DNA of 64,000 nt from Planctomycetaceae bacterium (GTDB lineage Bacteria > Planctomycetota > Planctomycetia > Planctomycetales > Planctomycetaceae). Below are positions 18,911 through 28,100 of the stretch, piece after piece (position 1 is the stretch's first letter; every line of letters starts with the position of its first letter). The position numbers were made by a program, and so were the translations under genes. The notes under the pieces are model-generated. The model made no database searches and had not been told where the DNA came from. It saw only the letters and a list, made by a program, of their open reading frames with translations. The stretch covers positions 1-64,000 of the forward strand of contig JACCRE010000240.1 in assembly GCA_013813775.1 (NCBI GenBank), written 5' to 3'.

Positions 18911-21697
18911 TCATTCGCCCGCCTTCGCCAGTTCGTCGTCTCGCACGACACGCAGCGTCACGGGCTTCGACGCCGGGTCTCCTTGCCCCTTGCCGACCGC
19001 GAAGATTTGCCGGTCGGTCGCGGAGACCCAGTTCGCGCACTTGAACTCAACCTCGCGGGCGTCTTCGTCGGTGCGGATCAGCACGCCGCTGAGGCCGATG
19101 TGATCGACGATCACCCCATGCGGCAGATTCTCGACGTCGAAGTTCAATTCACCGTCGTAGCCGTTGCGTTCGATGCTGAGCATCGCCCGCGCGATCCCGC
19201 CGGGACGCAGCACGATTTCGGTCGCTCCGTCGACGGGAGTCAGTGTCGCCACGATCTTCGCGGCGTCGCCCACGGCGATCTTTGCCGGCGCCGCGACCGG
19301 CTTCGTCGTCGGCAGGCCGCCTGGCGCCGCCGTGGCGGTGATAGCGATCGCTTTGATCGCGTCATCGGCGGGCGACGTCGCGTCGGGAGCCGCCGTGAGC
19401 ACCGCCTTCGCCTCGGCATGTCCTTCTTCGATCACGACCGGCGTGCTGACCGAAAGTCCCGCCGGAAGATCGGCGAACTCGACGCGCACCGGGCCGGTGA
19501 AGCCATCGGCGCGATCGACCTTCAGCGTGAGCCGCTGCCCACCGCCTGGGGCGATCTTCCGTTCCCCTTCGGCGATCGACACCGCGAAGTCAGGCTTGGG
19601 AACGCGCGCCGTGAGCGTGTATTTGTGCTCGGGGCCGCCGGCTCCTCGAACGTCTCGAACTCTCACGACGTACTCGCCGTCGGCCGGTGCCGTGAAGGCG
19701 AGCTTGCTGTCGCGTCCCAGCTTGCGCTCGGCGTCGTCGTCGCTCTCGAACGGCAGCGAGAAAACCGGTAGTCCATTCGAGGGCAGAACCGTGCCGGGGG
19801 CGTGCGGCGTCACGATATAAACCGCCTCGCCGAGCGCGTGCGCGACGGGCGTCGTATCGAGGTAGCTGCGTCGCTGACCGTTGATCGAGTAAAGCTGCAT
19901 GTCGCTGTCGGGGCCCTGCGGCATGCGGAAGATGCGGCAGACCTCGCCCGACAAATACATGTACTCGTTGAGTTCCATCTCCTCCCAAAAATCGACCCGC
20001 AGGCCGGGATTCACCGAACTGAAGCCCCGAAAGTTGATGGCCGAATCCCGCGTCGCCCGCAGCAGCACTCGTTCGACGGGCGCGCCGTCGGCGTGCAGCA
20101 CGTCGATCTTCGTATCCGCAGGCGAACCCGACCGGGCGGCGTTCGTTTCGAAGATCCACGCCTCGCCCGCCTTCGCGGCGAAACGATAATAGTCGGCGTC
20201 TTCGGTGTGAGACTCCGCGGGCTGAAGCACGCCGGTGGCCACGCCGGGCAGCGTGAACGTCACGGCGTTCGCCGGAGCGTCGTTCGGTTCGACCTCCGCG
20301 ATCGCTTCAGGCATCGGTGTCTCGACCGGGGGCACCATCGGCTGCTCCGCGATGACGGGACGGTCGGACGAGCCGGCTGCAACGGCATCCTCGGCGACGG
20401 CGGGCAGCGGAAACCTCACGACGCTGCCGTCGAGTCGTCCTAAAGCGACCGCTGCTCCCGAAGCGGCGATCGCTGCGACCCAGTCGGGTTGTGACGCCGG
20501 CTCGGCGACCTGAGACAAGCTCGCGGCGTCCCACGTTTTGACGGTTTTGTCTTCCGACGCCGTCAGCAGGAGTTTTCCGTCCGCCGCATACGCCAGCGAG
20601 ACGATCGGCCCCTCGTGCGCGAAATGCGAGAATCGAATCTTCGTGCCGCCGGCGGCTCCGTCGGTGAACGACCAGATGCGAATGCGGCTGTCGGCCCCCG
20701 CGGCGGCGAGTCGGCTGCCATCGGGGCTGAACGCGATCGCGACCTGCTCTTTGGTCGGCTCGATCAGCGTATCGAGGCGAGCACCGGTCGCGGCGTTCCA
20801 GAGCTTGATCGTGCGATCTCCGCTTGCGCTGGCGAGGATCGGCTTTGTCGGGTGGAATGCGAGACCGAAAACCGCATGATTGTGGCCGGTGAGCGTCGCC
20901 TTCTGTGCGCCGGTCGCGGCGTCCCACACGATGATCGTCTGGTCGTAGCTGCCGGTCGCGATGAGCGTGCCGTCGCCGCTCACCGCCCCGGCCGTGACGG
21001 CGTCGCGATGGGCCTGTGCTTTCCAGACGAGTTCTCGCGTCTCCCGGTTCCAGACCGTGACTTCGCCGGCGAGACCGGGCTCACCGCCAGCCGCGACGAT
21101 CTTGCCGTCAGGCAGAAACGCGAGGACGTTCACCTGCCCGGAGAGGCCTTCGATCACTCCCAAGGCCTTGTGATCGCGATTCAGGAGTTCGATCGACTGA
21201 TACCGGCCCACGGCGAGCACTTCGCCGTCCGGCGACCACGCGGCCGCGTGCACGGGTCGTCGCACCGCGGCCGTCGGCTCGATCTTCGGCACATTAAGCA
21301 TCGGCGCAGGGTCGCCGATCGGTCCCTCGGCTCCCGCCTCGATCCAGGCCTTCAGAACGGCGATTTCAGCCGCCGACGGCGCCGGTTCGTCCTCCGGCGG
21401 CATCGCGGGGCCATCCGCGCGCTCGATGAGCTTGATGATGCGGCTCTCATCGACTTTTCCGGGGACGATCACCGCCCCGTGCTCGCCGCCTTTCATCAGC
21501 GCCGTGAAGTTATCGAGCGAGAATGCGCCGTTGTCCGCGGCATCGGCGGCGTTGTGGCAACCGGCGCAGTACTTGGTGAGGAGCGGTTGCACGTCTTTCG
21601 CGAAGTCGGGCGGTGCGGCGGATGCCGACGCGGCCACCGCCCATACGAACGGCACTGCCAGACATTGCAGCAGTGCGATTGGTTGCGCCGGAATCAC
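18911..21697 (-). CDS. secreted planctomycete cytochrome-domain protein with WD40 propeller
   Basis: 928 aa. A signal peptide (about 1-28) precedes a planctomycete cytochrome C domain with the haem motif CAGCH at 44-48 and the downstream MPPEDEPAPSAAEIAVLKAWI. Residues about 145-430 are WD40 repeats (VWDAATGAQKATLTGHNHAVFGLAF and similar), followed by a prepeptidase-type beta domain (EVEPNDAPANAVTF...DYYRFAAKAGE) and a C-terminal region of beta-sandwich repeats. Proteins of this type sit in the periplasm or at the surface next to DUF1549/DUF1501 proteins; substrate unknown. Its ATG overlaps the Uma2 stop by four bases (ATGA). Confidence 0.9.
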   Translation of the reverse strand: MIPAQPIALLQCLAVPFVWAVAASASAAPPDFAKDVQPLLTKYCAGCHNAADAADNGAFSLDNFTALMKGGEHGAVIVPGKVDESRIIKLIERADGPAMPPEDEPAPSAAEIAVLKAWIEAGAEGPIGDPAPMLNVPKIEPTAAVRRPVHAAAWSPDGEVLAVGRYQSIELLNRDHKALGVIEGLSGQVNVLAFLPDGKIVAAGGEPGLAGEVTVWNRETRELVWKAQAHRDAVTAGAVSGDGTLIATGSYDQTIIVWDAATGAQKATLTGHNHAVFGLAFHPTKPILASASGDRTIKLWNAATGARLDTLIEPTKEQVAIAFSPDGSRLAAAGADSRIRIWSFTDGAAGGTKIRFSHFAHEGPIVSLAYAADGKLLLTASEDKTVKTWDAASLSQVAEPASQPDWVAAIAASGAAVALGRLDGSVVRFPLPAVAEDAVAAGSSDRPVIAEQPMVPPVETPMPEAIAEVEPNDAPANAVTFTLPGVATGVLQPAESHTEDADYYRFAAKAGEAWIFETNAARSGSPADTKIDVLHADGAPVERVLLRATRDSAINFRGFSSVNPGLRVDFWEEMELNEYMYLSGEVCRIFRMPQGPDSDMQLYSINGQRRSYLDTTPVAHALGEAVYIVTPHAPGTVLPSNGLPVFSLPFESDDDAERKLGRDSKLAFTAPADGEYVVRVRDVRGAGGPEHKYTLTARVPKPDFAVSIAEGERKIAPGGGQRLTLKVDRADGFTGPVRVEFADLPAGLSVSTPVVIEEGHAEAKAVLTAAPDATSPADDAIKAIAITATAAPGGLPTTKPVAAPAKIAVGDAAKIVATLTPVDGATEIVLRPGGIARAMLSIERNGYDGELNFDVENLPHGVIVDHIGLSGVLIRTDEDAREVEFKCANWVSATDRQIFAVGKGQGDPASKPVTLRVVRDDELAKAGE

Positions 21698-22440
21698 GAT
21701 GCACCACCTTCCACGAGGTCATACCGCGACTCACCACGGCGGCCCGTCTGTCGATCGAGTCGATAAGAGCGTCCTAGCACTGTAGAGAACAGGAAGCCGC
21801 CGGAGTCTGCTTCGGCGTCGTTCCACGCTGTCTGGCCGCGAGTCAAAAGACGAAAGCTGACATTGCTGCCGCGTGCGTCGATTAGCCAGTACTCCTTGAT
21901 GCCGGCCTCGAAATAAAGTCGGTACAGGTCTTCGGTGTCTTTCCTCACGCTGCTGTCGCTGACGATCTCGACGACAAGATCGGGCGGACCGACGATCTCA
22001 ACGGCATCACGCGGCCAATCGTCTTTCGGCGTCAGCGCGACTCGTTTCAGATCGAACGACTCATTCGAGACATACGTCAGATCAGGTTCGCACGACAGAC
22101 CGACCGATTCGACGACGACACGGGCGCGGTCGCCAAAAACAGTCCCAATGTCGAGTCGCTTCGCGAGTCCGTACAGGACCGATGCAATCTCTGTCTTCGG
22201 TTGGTTGTGTGAGAAAAGAGACTCCGGCGACATGTCGGCCTCGACCCGTCCTCGCAGAAAATCGAACCGACCTCGCTCGGGGAATGCGTCCGATAGCGTC
22301 CAACAGCGAAAGTCCTCGAACGCCAGTAAGCCCGAAGGGACTTCGAAGTCAAAATCCGCGAGATGCACCGTCATTCCGGCAACGGTCGCAGTCGAGGCTG
22401 ATGGATCCTTCTGTGCGGGTGCTCGTACCGTGGACATCAA
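21694..22440 (-). CDS. Uma2 family endonuclease-like protein (DUF820)
   Basis: 248 aa. The Uma2/PD-(D/E)xK pattern is visible: FLRGRVEADMSPES near the N-terminus, CEPDLTYVS, PDLVVEIVSDSSVRKDTEDLYRLYFEAGIKEYWLID, where the Asp, Glu and Lys of the nuclease core are expected. The family is highly multiplied in planctomycetes and cyanobacteria; its role is not settled. The gene overlaps the WD40 cytochrome gene by 4 bp and lies 24 bp behind the DUF1549 gene, so it is embedded in that transcription unit. Confidence 0.88.
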   Translation of the reverse strand: MMSTVRAPAQKDPSASTATVAGMTVHLADFDFEVPSGLLAFEDFRCWTLSDAFPERGRFDFLRGRVEADMSPESLFSHNQPKTEIASVLYGLAKRLDIGTVFGDRARVVVESVGLSCEPDLTYVSNESFDLKRVALTPKDDWPRDAVEIVGPPDLVVEIVSDSSVRKDTEDLYRLYFEAGIKEYWLIDARGSNVSFRLLTRGQTAWNDAEADSGGFLFSTVLGRSYRLDRQTGRRGESRYDLVEGGAS

Positions 22441-22464
22441 ACTGCCTTTTGAAGCGACGGCGTC

Positions 22465-24939
22465 TCAATGCTGAAACAGAAACTCTTTGCTCGTCAACAG
22501 CCCCCAGTACAGATCCTCGATCGCCACTCGACGCGAATCGGCCGGCGTTTCGGCGAGCACGGCGAGGAGTTGGGCCTGTTCTTCTTCCGTCGGGAAGCGG
22601 CCGAGGGTCGCGAGGTAGGCGTCTTCGACGATCTGATCGTTCGACACGCCTGAAGCGAGCGTGAGACCGATGCGGTTGTCGGTCCAGCCTTGCTTTTCAT
22701 CCGGAACGCGCGAGAGCTTCTCGTTAACGGTGTCGCCGTTCATCAGGTTCAAGACCTGCTTCATGCTCGGCATGTCGCTGCGTTCGCATTCGCAGGTTTG
22801 CAGCCGGTCGGGGCGGCCGAAGGTGTCGAGAAAGTACGACGCCACCTTCACGTCCGGCAGTTGCAACGCCCGGGTGCCCAGCGGCTTCTCGGCGAACTTC
22901 GTGGGAGCCAGGGTCGCCTGCGAGACCGCGTCGAGCAGCACTTCGGCCTTCAGGCGGCGCGGGTAGTAGTGCGAGAAAAACCGCGTATCGGTTTCATTGC
23001 CGGCGAGCGGCACGCTCGAGCGTTGATACGTCTGCGAGACCAGAATCGTGCGCATCAGGTGCTGGAGATCGTAACCGCTCGCGATGAAGTCTCTCTCAAG
23101 AGCGTCAAACAACGGCTGATTGCTGGGCGGATTCGTGAGACGCAGGTCATCCACGGCTTCCACGATGCCGACGCCGAAGAAGTTGGCCCACACGCGATTG
23201 ATGATGGCTTTCGCGAAATAGGGATTCTCGGGTGAGGTGAGCCAGTCGGCGAGATACTCGCGACGGTCCTCGTCGGAAGAATCCTCCGCGATCGGCGGAG
23301 CGTCGAGCGGTCGCGGTGGCTGCGGCTTGCCGGTTCTGGGCTGGACGACATCGCCCCGGTCGGCGACGAAGATGATCCGGTTATCGTCGTCGCCCTTGGC
23401 ACGGACGCGGCCGAACAGATTCGCCATCCCGTAGTATTGGTCGTTCGTCCATTTTTCGAGCGGATGGTCGTGGCAGCGGGCGCAATTGATCGCCATGCCG
23501 AGAAACGTCATCGAGATCGTTTCCGACATGTCTTGCGCGTCCTGGTGCAGCACGAAGAAGTTCGCGGCACCGCTCTCGGCCGAAGCGCCTGACGCCGTGA
23601 CGATCTTTCGTGCGAACTCGTGCCAGGGGGTGTTCTGCGCAACCTGCTCGCGGACCCAGCTCGAATAGGCTTCGACCTGCTTCGGCTTGAGCTTCTCGCC
23701 GTTCACGAGCAGCAAGTCGGACCAGCGATAGGTCCAGTAATCGACGAACTCGGGCTGAGCCAGCAGACGATCGATCAATCTCTGCCGCTTGAGCGGATCG
23801 GCGGCGGCGAGAAACTCGCGGACATCGTCCGGCGTCGGCGGCAATCCGATCGTGTCGAGGTGGACGCGCCGCAGGAACTCGGCGTCGCTCGCCGGCGGCG
23901 AAGGTGGAATCCGCAGCGTCTGCAACTTCGCGAGCACATGCTCGTCGATGAAGCTTGACCGCGCCGCATTCGCGAAGACGGCGTCGGGCACGTTCGATTC
24001 GTAAGGCACGCGGATCGTCGCCACGACGTTCTGCGCCAGATACCACGCTCCGATGGAGCTCTCGCCATGACCGGTGACGGTCGCCTTGCCGGCGTCATCG
24101 ACCTTCACGACGGTGCCGTCGGTCGCGGTGAATCGCGCCCAGCGAGTCACGTCGGCGGCGTGGCCGTCGCCGAAGTGCGCCCGCACGACGAGTTGTTGCG
24201 TTTGGCCGGGCGACAGCACGACCGACTCCGGCAGAATCTCAAGACGCTCGATCCGCGGATCGTCTTCCGCGGGAGACGGCTGACCGGCGGCAATCCATTC
24301 CGCGAGCACCCGGTAGTCTTCACTGCCGACTTCGAGCCGCACGCCTCCTTTGTGCGGCACGGCCCCCGTCGGTTTCGTCAACAAGAGGCTGCGTGCCGGA
24401 TCGGCGGGTGTGACGCGACGCCCCCCGGCGTGACGGGTGATCGCGGCATGATCGAACGCCGGGTCGTAACCGCGCAGCGAAAGCTTAAAGCCGTTCTGCC
24501 CCGCGAGAGCGCCGTGACAGGCGCCGCTGTTGCAACTGGCCTTCGTGAGTACCGACTGGACGTCGTTGCGGAAGCTCCACTGGAAGGGTTCCGAGGTTCC
24601 CGTCACCACGATTTCGATGGTCGCCTTGCGACCGTCGGCGGTCGTCACCGTGACGGTGGTTTTTCCGTCAGACACGGGCCGGACGATGCCGTGTTCGATT
24701 TTCGCGATCGCGGGAGCGCTGACTTCGAACGAAGTGCCTTCGGCTTCGCCTGTGAAGTTGGCACCGTCGCGATTCATCACCAGAAGCCGTTGGGAGGCTT
24801 CGCGGCCGACGAGGGTTGTGGCGTCGGGCAGGATCGAGAGACCACCTTCCGTCGCGACACCTAGGCTAGGGACGAGGCACGACGCCGAAATCGCGGCAGG
24901 CAGAAATAATCGAAGCAATGACATTTTCACAATACTCAC
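22465..24939 (-). CDS. DUF1549/DUF1553 planctomycete cytochrome-like protein with Ig-like domain
   Basis: 824 aa. A signal peptide is followed by a BIG2-type Ig domain (about 35-115), a segment with CNSGACHGALAGQNGFKLSLRGYDP, a second Ig-like segment, DUF1549 (SFIDEHVLAKLQTLRIPPSPPASDAEFLRRVHLDTIGLPPTPDDVREFL) and DUF1553 (ADWLTSPENPYFAKAIINRVWANFFGVG). The motif CNSGACH is CX4CH, not the usual CXXCH, as is common in this family. An additional INCARCHDHP supplies a classical CxxCH. Exported; the physiological role of the family is unknown. Met6 (24924) is an alternative start. Paired with DUF1501 upstream. Confidence 0.93.
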   Translation of the reverse strand: MSIVKMSLLRLFLPAAISASCLVPSLGVATEGGLSILPDATTLVGREASQRLLVMNRDGANFTGEAEGTSFEVSAPAIAKIEHGIVRPVSDGKTTVTVTTADGRKATIEIVVTGTSEPFQWSFRNDVQSVLTKASCNSGACHGALAGQNGFKLSLRGYDPAFDHAAITRHAGGRRVTPADPARSLLLTKPTGAVPHKGGVRLEVGSEDYRVLAEWIAAGQPSPAEDDPRIERLEILPESVVLSPGQTQQLVVRAHFGDGHAADVTRWARFTATDGTVVKVDDAGKATVTGHGESSIGAWYLAQNVVATIRVPYESNVPDAVFANAARSSFIDEHVLAKLQTLRIPPSPPASDAEFLRRVHLDTIGLPPTPDDVREFLAAADPLKRQRLIDRLLAQPEFVDYWTYRWSDLLLVNGEKLKPKQVEAYSSWVREQVAQNTPWHEFARKIVTASGASAESGAANFFVLHQDAQDMSETISMTFLGMAINCARCHDHPLEKWTNDQYYGMANLFGRVRAKGDDDNRIIFVADRGDVVQPRTGKPQPPRPLDAPPIAEDSSDEDRREYLADWLTSPENPYFAKAIINRVWANFFGVGIVEAVDDLRLTNPPSNQPLFDALERDFIASGYDLQHLMRTILVSQTYQRSSVPLAGNETDTRFFSHYYPRRLKAEVLLDAVSQATLAPTKFAEKPLGTRALQLPDVKVASYFLDTFGRPDRLQTCECERSDMPSMKQVLNLMNGDTVNEKLSRVPDEKQGWTDNRIGLTLASGVSNDQIVEDAYLATLGRFPTEEEQAQLLAVLAETPADSRRVAIEDLYWGLLTSKEFLFQH

Positions 24940-24970
24940 GGAAGACTAAGCACAGCAGAACTTCGAAACG

Positions 24971-25210
24971 TCAATCTCGACTCGCCGGAACCATCTCTTC
25001 AAGACCGGTGATGTGGATGAAGGAGAGATGTTCGAGGTGATCGGCGACGCCCGTCATCGGACCTGCTCCGACGCCCACGACGAGCCTTGTCCTCGCGACG
25101 AGCGCCTGATCCGGGTGCCGAATGTCAAACGTCCTTCCGTCTGACATATGAACCCGGAACGGCACGAATGGCTGTGCCCGAAGAAACGTCAACACGTCGG
25201 TGACACCCAT
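24971..25210 (-). CDS. small conserved planctomycete protein of unknown function
   Basis: 79 aa: FLRAQPFVPFRVHMSDGRTFDIRHPDQALVARTRLVVG, then HLEHLSFIHITGLEE. This resembles a short beta-rich protein family common in planctomycetes and of no known function. It sits between the DUF1501 and DUF1549/1553 genes, 48 bp after the former and 31 bp before the latter. The placement inside that usual pair is unusual. No signal peptide; presumably cytoplasmic. Confidence 0.72.
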   Translation of the reverse strand: MGVTDVLTFLRAQPFVPFRVHMSDGRTFDIRHPDQALVARTRLVVGVGAGPMTGVADHLEHLSFIHITGLEEMVPASRD

Positions 25211-25258
25211 TGCTCACCTCTGGAATCTCGAATAGGCCAAAGACGAAGCCGGCCCCGC

Positions 25259-26635
25259 TCAGAACAACTCCGTGATCGGTTTCGTTCCGAAGTCGACGAG
25301 CGGGAAGGGACGGCCCGCCGGGCCGGGAAGATGGGCGTTCAGATCGAGGCCGAGGCTGTGGAAGATCGTGGCGACGATTTCATTAGGGCCGACGGGTCGC
25401 TCGGCCGGATAAGCGCCGATCGCGTCGCTCTTGCCGACGACCCGGCCGCCCTGCACACCGCCGCCGGCGAAGTACATCGTCCAGCAGTTCGGCCAGTGAT
25501 CGCGTCCCCCGGCCGGGTTGATTCGCGGCGTGCGGCCGAACTCGGCGAGATTGCAGACCATCGTGTCTTCGAGCAGGCCGCGCTGCGACAGGTCTTCGAT
25601 GAGCGCGCCGTAGGCCTGATCGTACATCGGGGCGACGATGTCCTTCATGCCTTCGATGCTGGTGAACGGGGTCGTGCCGTGGATGTCCCAGGTGATCTCG
25701 TTGAAGACGGTCAGGAACGTGTTCACCGTCACGAACCGCACGCCGGCTTCGATGAGCCGGCGCGACAGCAACAGGCACTGGCCGAAGCGGTTCATGCCGT
25801 ACTTCTCGCGGACGGCCATCGGCTCTTTCGCGAGATCGAACGCTTCGCGAGCTTTCGGACTCGTGACGATGCGGTAGGCCGCTTCGAAATTGGCGTCCAT
25901 CAGCTCCGCCGACTGGCTCGCCTCGAAACGCGTCGCCGTCGACTCGACGATCTCGCGAAGTCGCCGCCGTCGGTCCAGGCGAGCCTCGCCGATGCTTTGC
26001 GGAGGCAGCAGGTCGGGCACTTTGAAGTCGGCTTTGCTCGGGTCGGCGTTGAGCACGAACGGATCGTGGGCCTTGCCGAGGAACCCGGCGTCCTGACCGT
26101 GCGGCAGGTTTCCGCCGGTGTTGCCCATCGCTTCCGGCAGGATCACGAATGCCGGTAAGTCGCTGCGGCGGCCGAGCAGATAGCTCGTCACGCAGCCGGC
26201 GTGGGGCGTGTTCACACCGCCCGAAAAGAGCCGACCCGTCTGCATCATTTGGTGGCCGGTGTCATGCACCGCCGCGGCGCTGTGATAGCAACTGCGGACA
26301 AGGCTGAACTTGTCGGCGAGCTCCGCATGACGCGGCAGGATTTCGGTGAGCTGGAAGGCGTCGGACGCCGTCGAGATCGTCTTGAAGGGACCGCGGATCT
26401 CGGCGGCCTGGTCGGGCTTCGGATCGAAGCAATCCTGCTGGCTGGGGGCGCCGAGATTGAAGATCATGATGCACGAGCGCTTCTCGTGCCCCGGCTTGAC
26501 CTGGCCCGCCTCTTTCGCGGCGGCGAGCCGCGGCAGCGACAGCCCGATCGCTCCCAGCGCTCCGACCTGCAACATGTCGCGACGGGTGAGGCCGTCGCAC
26601 GTTTTCGCGGTGCCGCGACTCGTGATGTTGAGCAT
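25259..26635 (-). CDS. DUF1501 protein with Tat signal
   Basis: 458 aa. The N-terminal LTRRDMLQVGALGAIGLSLPRLAAA is a twin-arginine signal. The body carries the DUF1501 sulfatase-fold pattern: CIMIFNLGAPSQQDCFDPKPDQAAEIRGPFKTI, RSCYHSAAAVHDTGHQMMQTGR, FGRTPRINPAGGRDHWPNCWTMYFAGGGVQGG. Exported folded to the periplasm. Such genes are paired with DUF1549/DUF1553 cytochrome-like genes in planctomycetes, as here; polysaccharide-related functions have been suggested but none is proven. First gene of the minus-strand run ending at 18628. Confidence 0.94.
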   Translation of the reverse strand: MLNITSRGTAKTCDGLTRRDMLQVGALGAIGLSLPRLAAAKEAGQVKPGHEKRSCIMIFNLGAPSQQDCFDPKPDQAAEIRGPFKTISTASDAFQLTEILPRHAELADKFSLVRSCYHSAAAVHDTGHQMMQTGRLFSGGVNTPHAGCVTSYLLGRRSDLPAFVILPEAMGNTGGNLPHGQDAGFLGKAHDPFVLNADPSKADFKVPDLLPPQSIGEARLDRRRRLREIVESTATRFEASQSAELMDANFEAAYRIVTSPKAREAFDLAKEPMAVREKYGMNRFGQCLLLSRRLIEAGVRFVTVNTFLTVFNEITWDIHGTTPFTSIEGMKDIVAPMYDQAYGALIEDLSQRGLLEDTMVCNLAEFGRTPRINPAGGRDHWPNCWTMYFAGGGVQGGRVVGKSDAIGAYPAERPVGPNEIVATIFHSLGLDLNAHLPGPAGRPFPLVDFGTKPITELF

Positions 26636-26948
26636 AGAGTTTTCTCAACGACGCATGTGGCAGGCGACAGCCTGCCGGTCATGCTATCCAGAAAGCGGAA
26701 GCGGGAGGGTCGTCGGAAGGTCTCGGAGGGCCGAGGCCCGCCGTTCGCCAAAGGTGGGTTCAACGTCCGTTGATACGTTCATCGTAGCCGTGAGTTCCGG
26801 TGGTCGCAACGGCCCTCAAGTTGCGGCTGCCGGTTGACTTCCGACACGGGCGGCGGGATGCTGACGGCTCCGTTCCCACGAAAGCCCGCCGCCGCTCGTC
26901 CAGCATCGATGGACGAGCGGCACGTCCTGTCCGTACGGTCACTTCGCC
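26636..26948. other. divergent promoter gap
   Basis: 313 bp between the DUF1501 gene (minus) and the oxidoreductase gene (plus). I see no clear boxes, no strong dyad and no small gene. Both promoters should be here. Confidence 0.5.
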
Positions 26949-27998
26949 ATGATCAATATCGGGATCGTCGGTCTCGGATTCATGGGGTACACGCATTATA
27001 CGGCCTCGCACAAGCTACGCGGTGGGAAAGTCACCGCGATCGCGACACGAGACGCGAAGAAACGCGCCGGCGATTGGACGAGCATTCAAGGCAACTTCGG
27101 TCCGCGCGGCGGTCAGGTCGATCTCTCGCGCATTCGGGTTTACGGCGACCACCGCGAGCTGATCAACGATCCCGAGATCCATCTCGTCGATATCTGCCTG
27201 CCGACCGACATGCACGAGCAGGTCGTGGGCGAGGTGATCGCGGCCGGCAAGCACGTGCTCGTCGAGAAGCCGATCGCCGTCGATCTGAAGGCGGCCGACC
27301 GCATGGTGAAGGCGGCGGAGAAGGCCGGCGTGCTGCTGATGGTCGGCCACGTGCTGCCCTTCTTCCCTGAGTTCAAGTTCGCGGCCGACATGGTGCACAG
27401 CGGCAAGCACGGCAAGCTGCTCGGCGCGCACTTCAAACGGGTGATCGCTCCGCCCGATTGGTCCGGCGGCATGAGCGATTTTCGCAAGCTCGGCGGCTGG
27501 GGCATCGACCTTCACATCCACGACAATCACTTCATCTCGCTGCTGTGCGGTCGCCCCGAACAGGTCTTCTCGCGCGGATTGCTCGTCGATGGCTTTGTGA
27601 ATCACGTGCAGTCGAGTTATGTGTTCTCGAATAGCGGGCCGGCGGTGACATGCGTTTCGGGGGGCATCGCCGCGAAGGGGCACCAGTTTGCGCATGCGTT
27701 CGAAATCTATCTGGAAAAAGCGACGCTGCTCTTCGCGGCCGGTACGATCGGCGGCGAAGCCGTCGTCGATCGTCCGTTGACCGTGATCACCCAACAGGAC
27801 GGCAAGAGCCGCGAAGTCAGGCCGAAGGGCGGCGACGAGTGGTACGCCGCCTTCACGGGGGAGTTGCAGTCGGCGATCAAAGCCGTGAAAGACAAGCAGG
27901 TTTCTCCGATATTGTCCGGCGCGCTCGCCCGGGACGCGCTGAAATTGTGTTACGCTGAGGCGAAAAGCATCGCAACCGGCAAGCCCGTCGCGGTGTGA
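26949..27998 (+). CDS. Gfo/Idh/MocA family oxidoreductase
   Basis: 349 aa. An N-terminal Rossmann fold (INIGIVGLGFMGYTHY) is followed by VDICLPTDMHEQVVGEVIAAGKHVLVEKPIAVDL, which includes the catalytic EKP motif. The second domain carries WGIDLHIHDNHFISLLCG with the expected His residues. It is an NAD(P)-dependent sugar or polyol dehydrogenase; substrate unknown. No Tat signal, so cytoplasmic, unlike many planctomycete members. Stand-alone gene; the histidine kinase gene follows after about 100 bp. Confidence 0.93.
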   Translation: MINIGIVGLGFMGYTHYTASHKLRGGKVTAIATRDAKKRAGDWTSIQGNFGPRGGQVDLSRIRVYGDHRELINDPEIHLVDICLPTDMHEQVVGEVIAAGKHVLVEKPIAVDLKAADRMVKAAEKAGVLLMVGHVLPFFPEFKFAADMVHSGKHGKLLGAHFKRVIAPPDWSGGMSDFRKLGGWGIDLHIHDNHFISLLCGRPEQVFSRGLLVDGFVNHVQSSYVFSNSGPAVTCVSGGIAAKGHQFAHAFEIYLEKATLLFAAGTIGGEAVVDRPLTVITQQDGKSREVRPKGGDEWYAAFTGELQSAIKAVKDKQVSPILSGALARDALKLCYAEAKSIATGKPVAV

Positions 27999-28100
27999 GT
28001 CGTGCGACGTTCGCTTGCGGCGCCGCGAAAGTTGTATTCGTGTTCGCCCTCAAACATTGATTCGGAAAACCGTCCGGCATCGCCGAGCCTGAGCTTGTCC

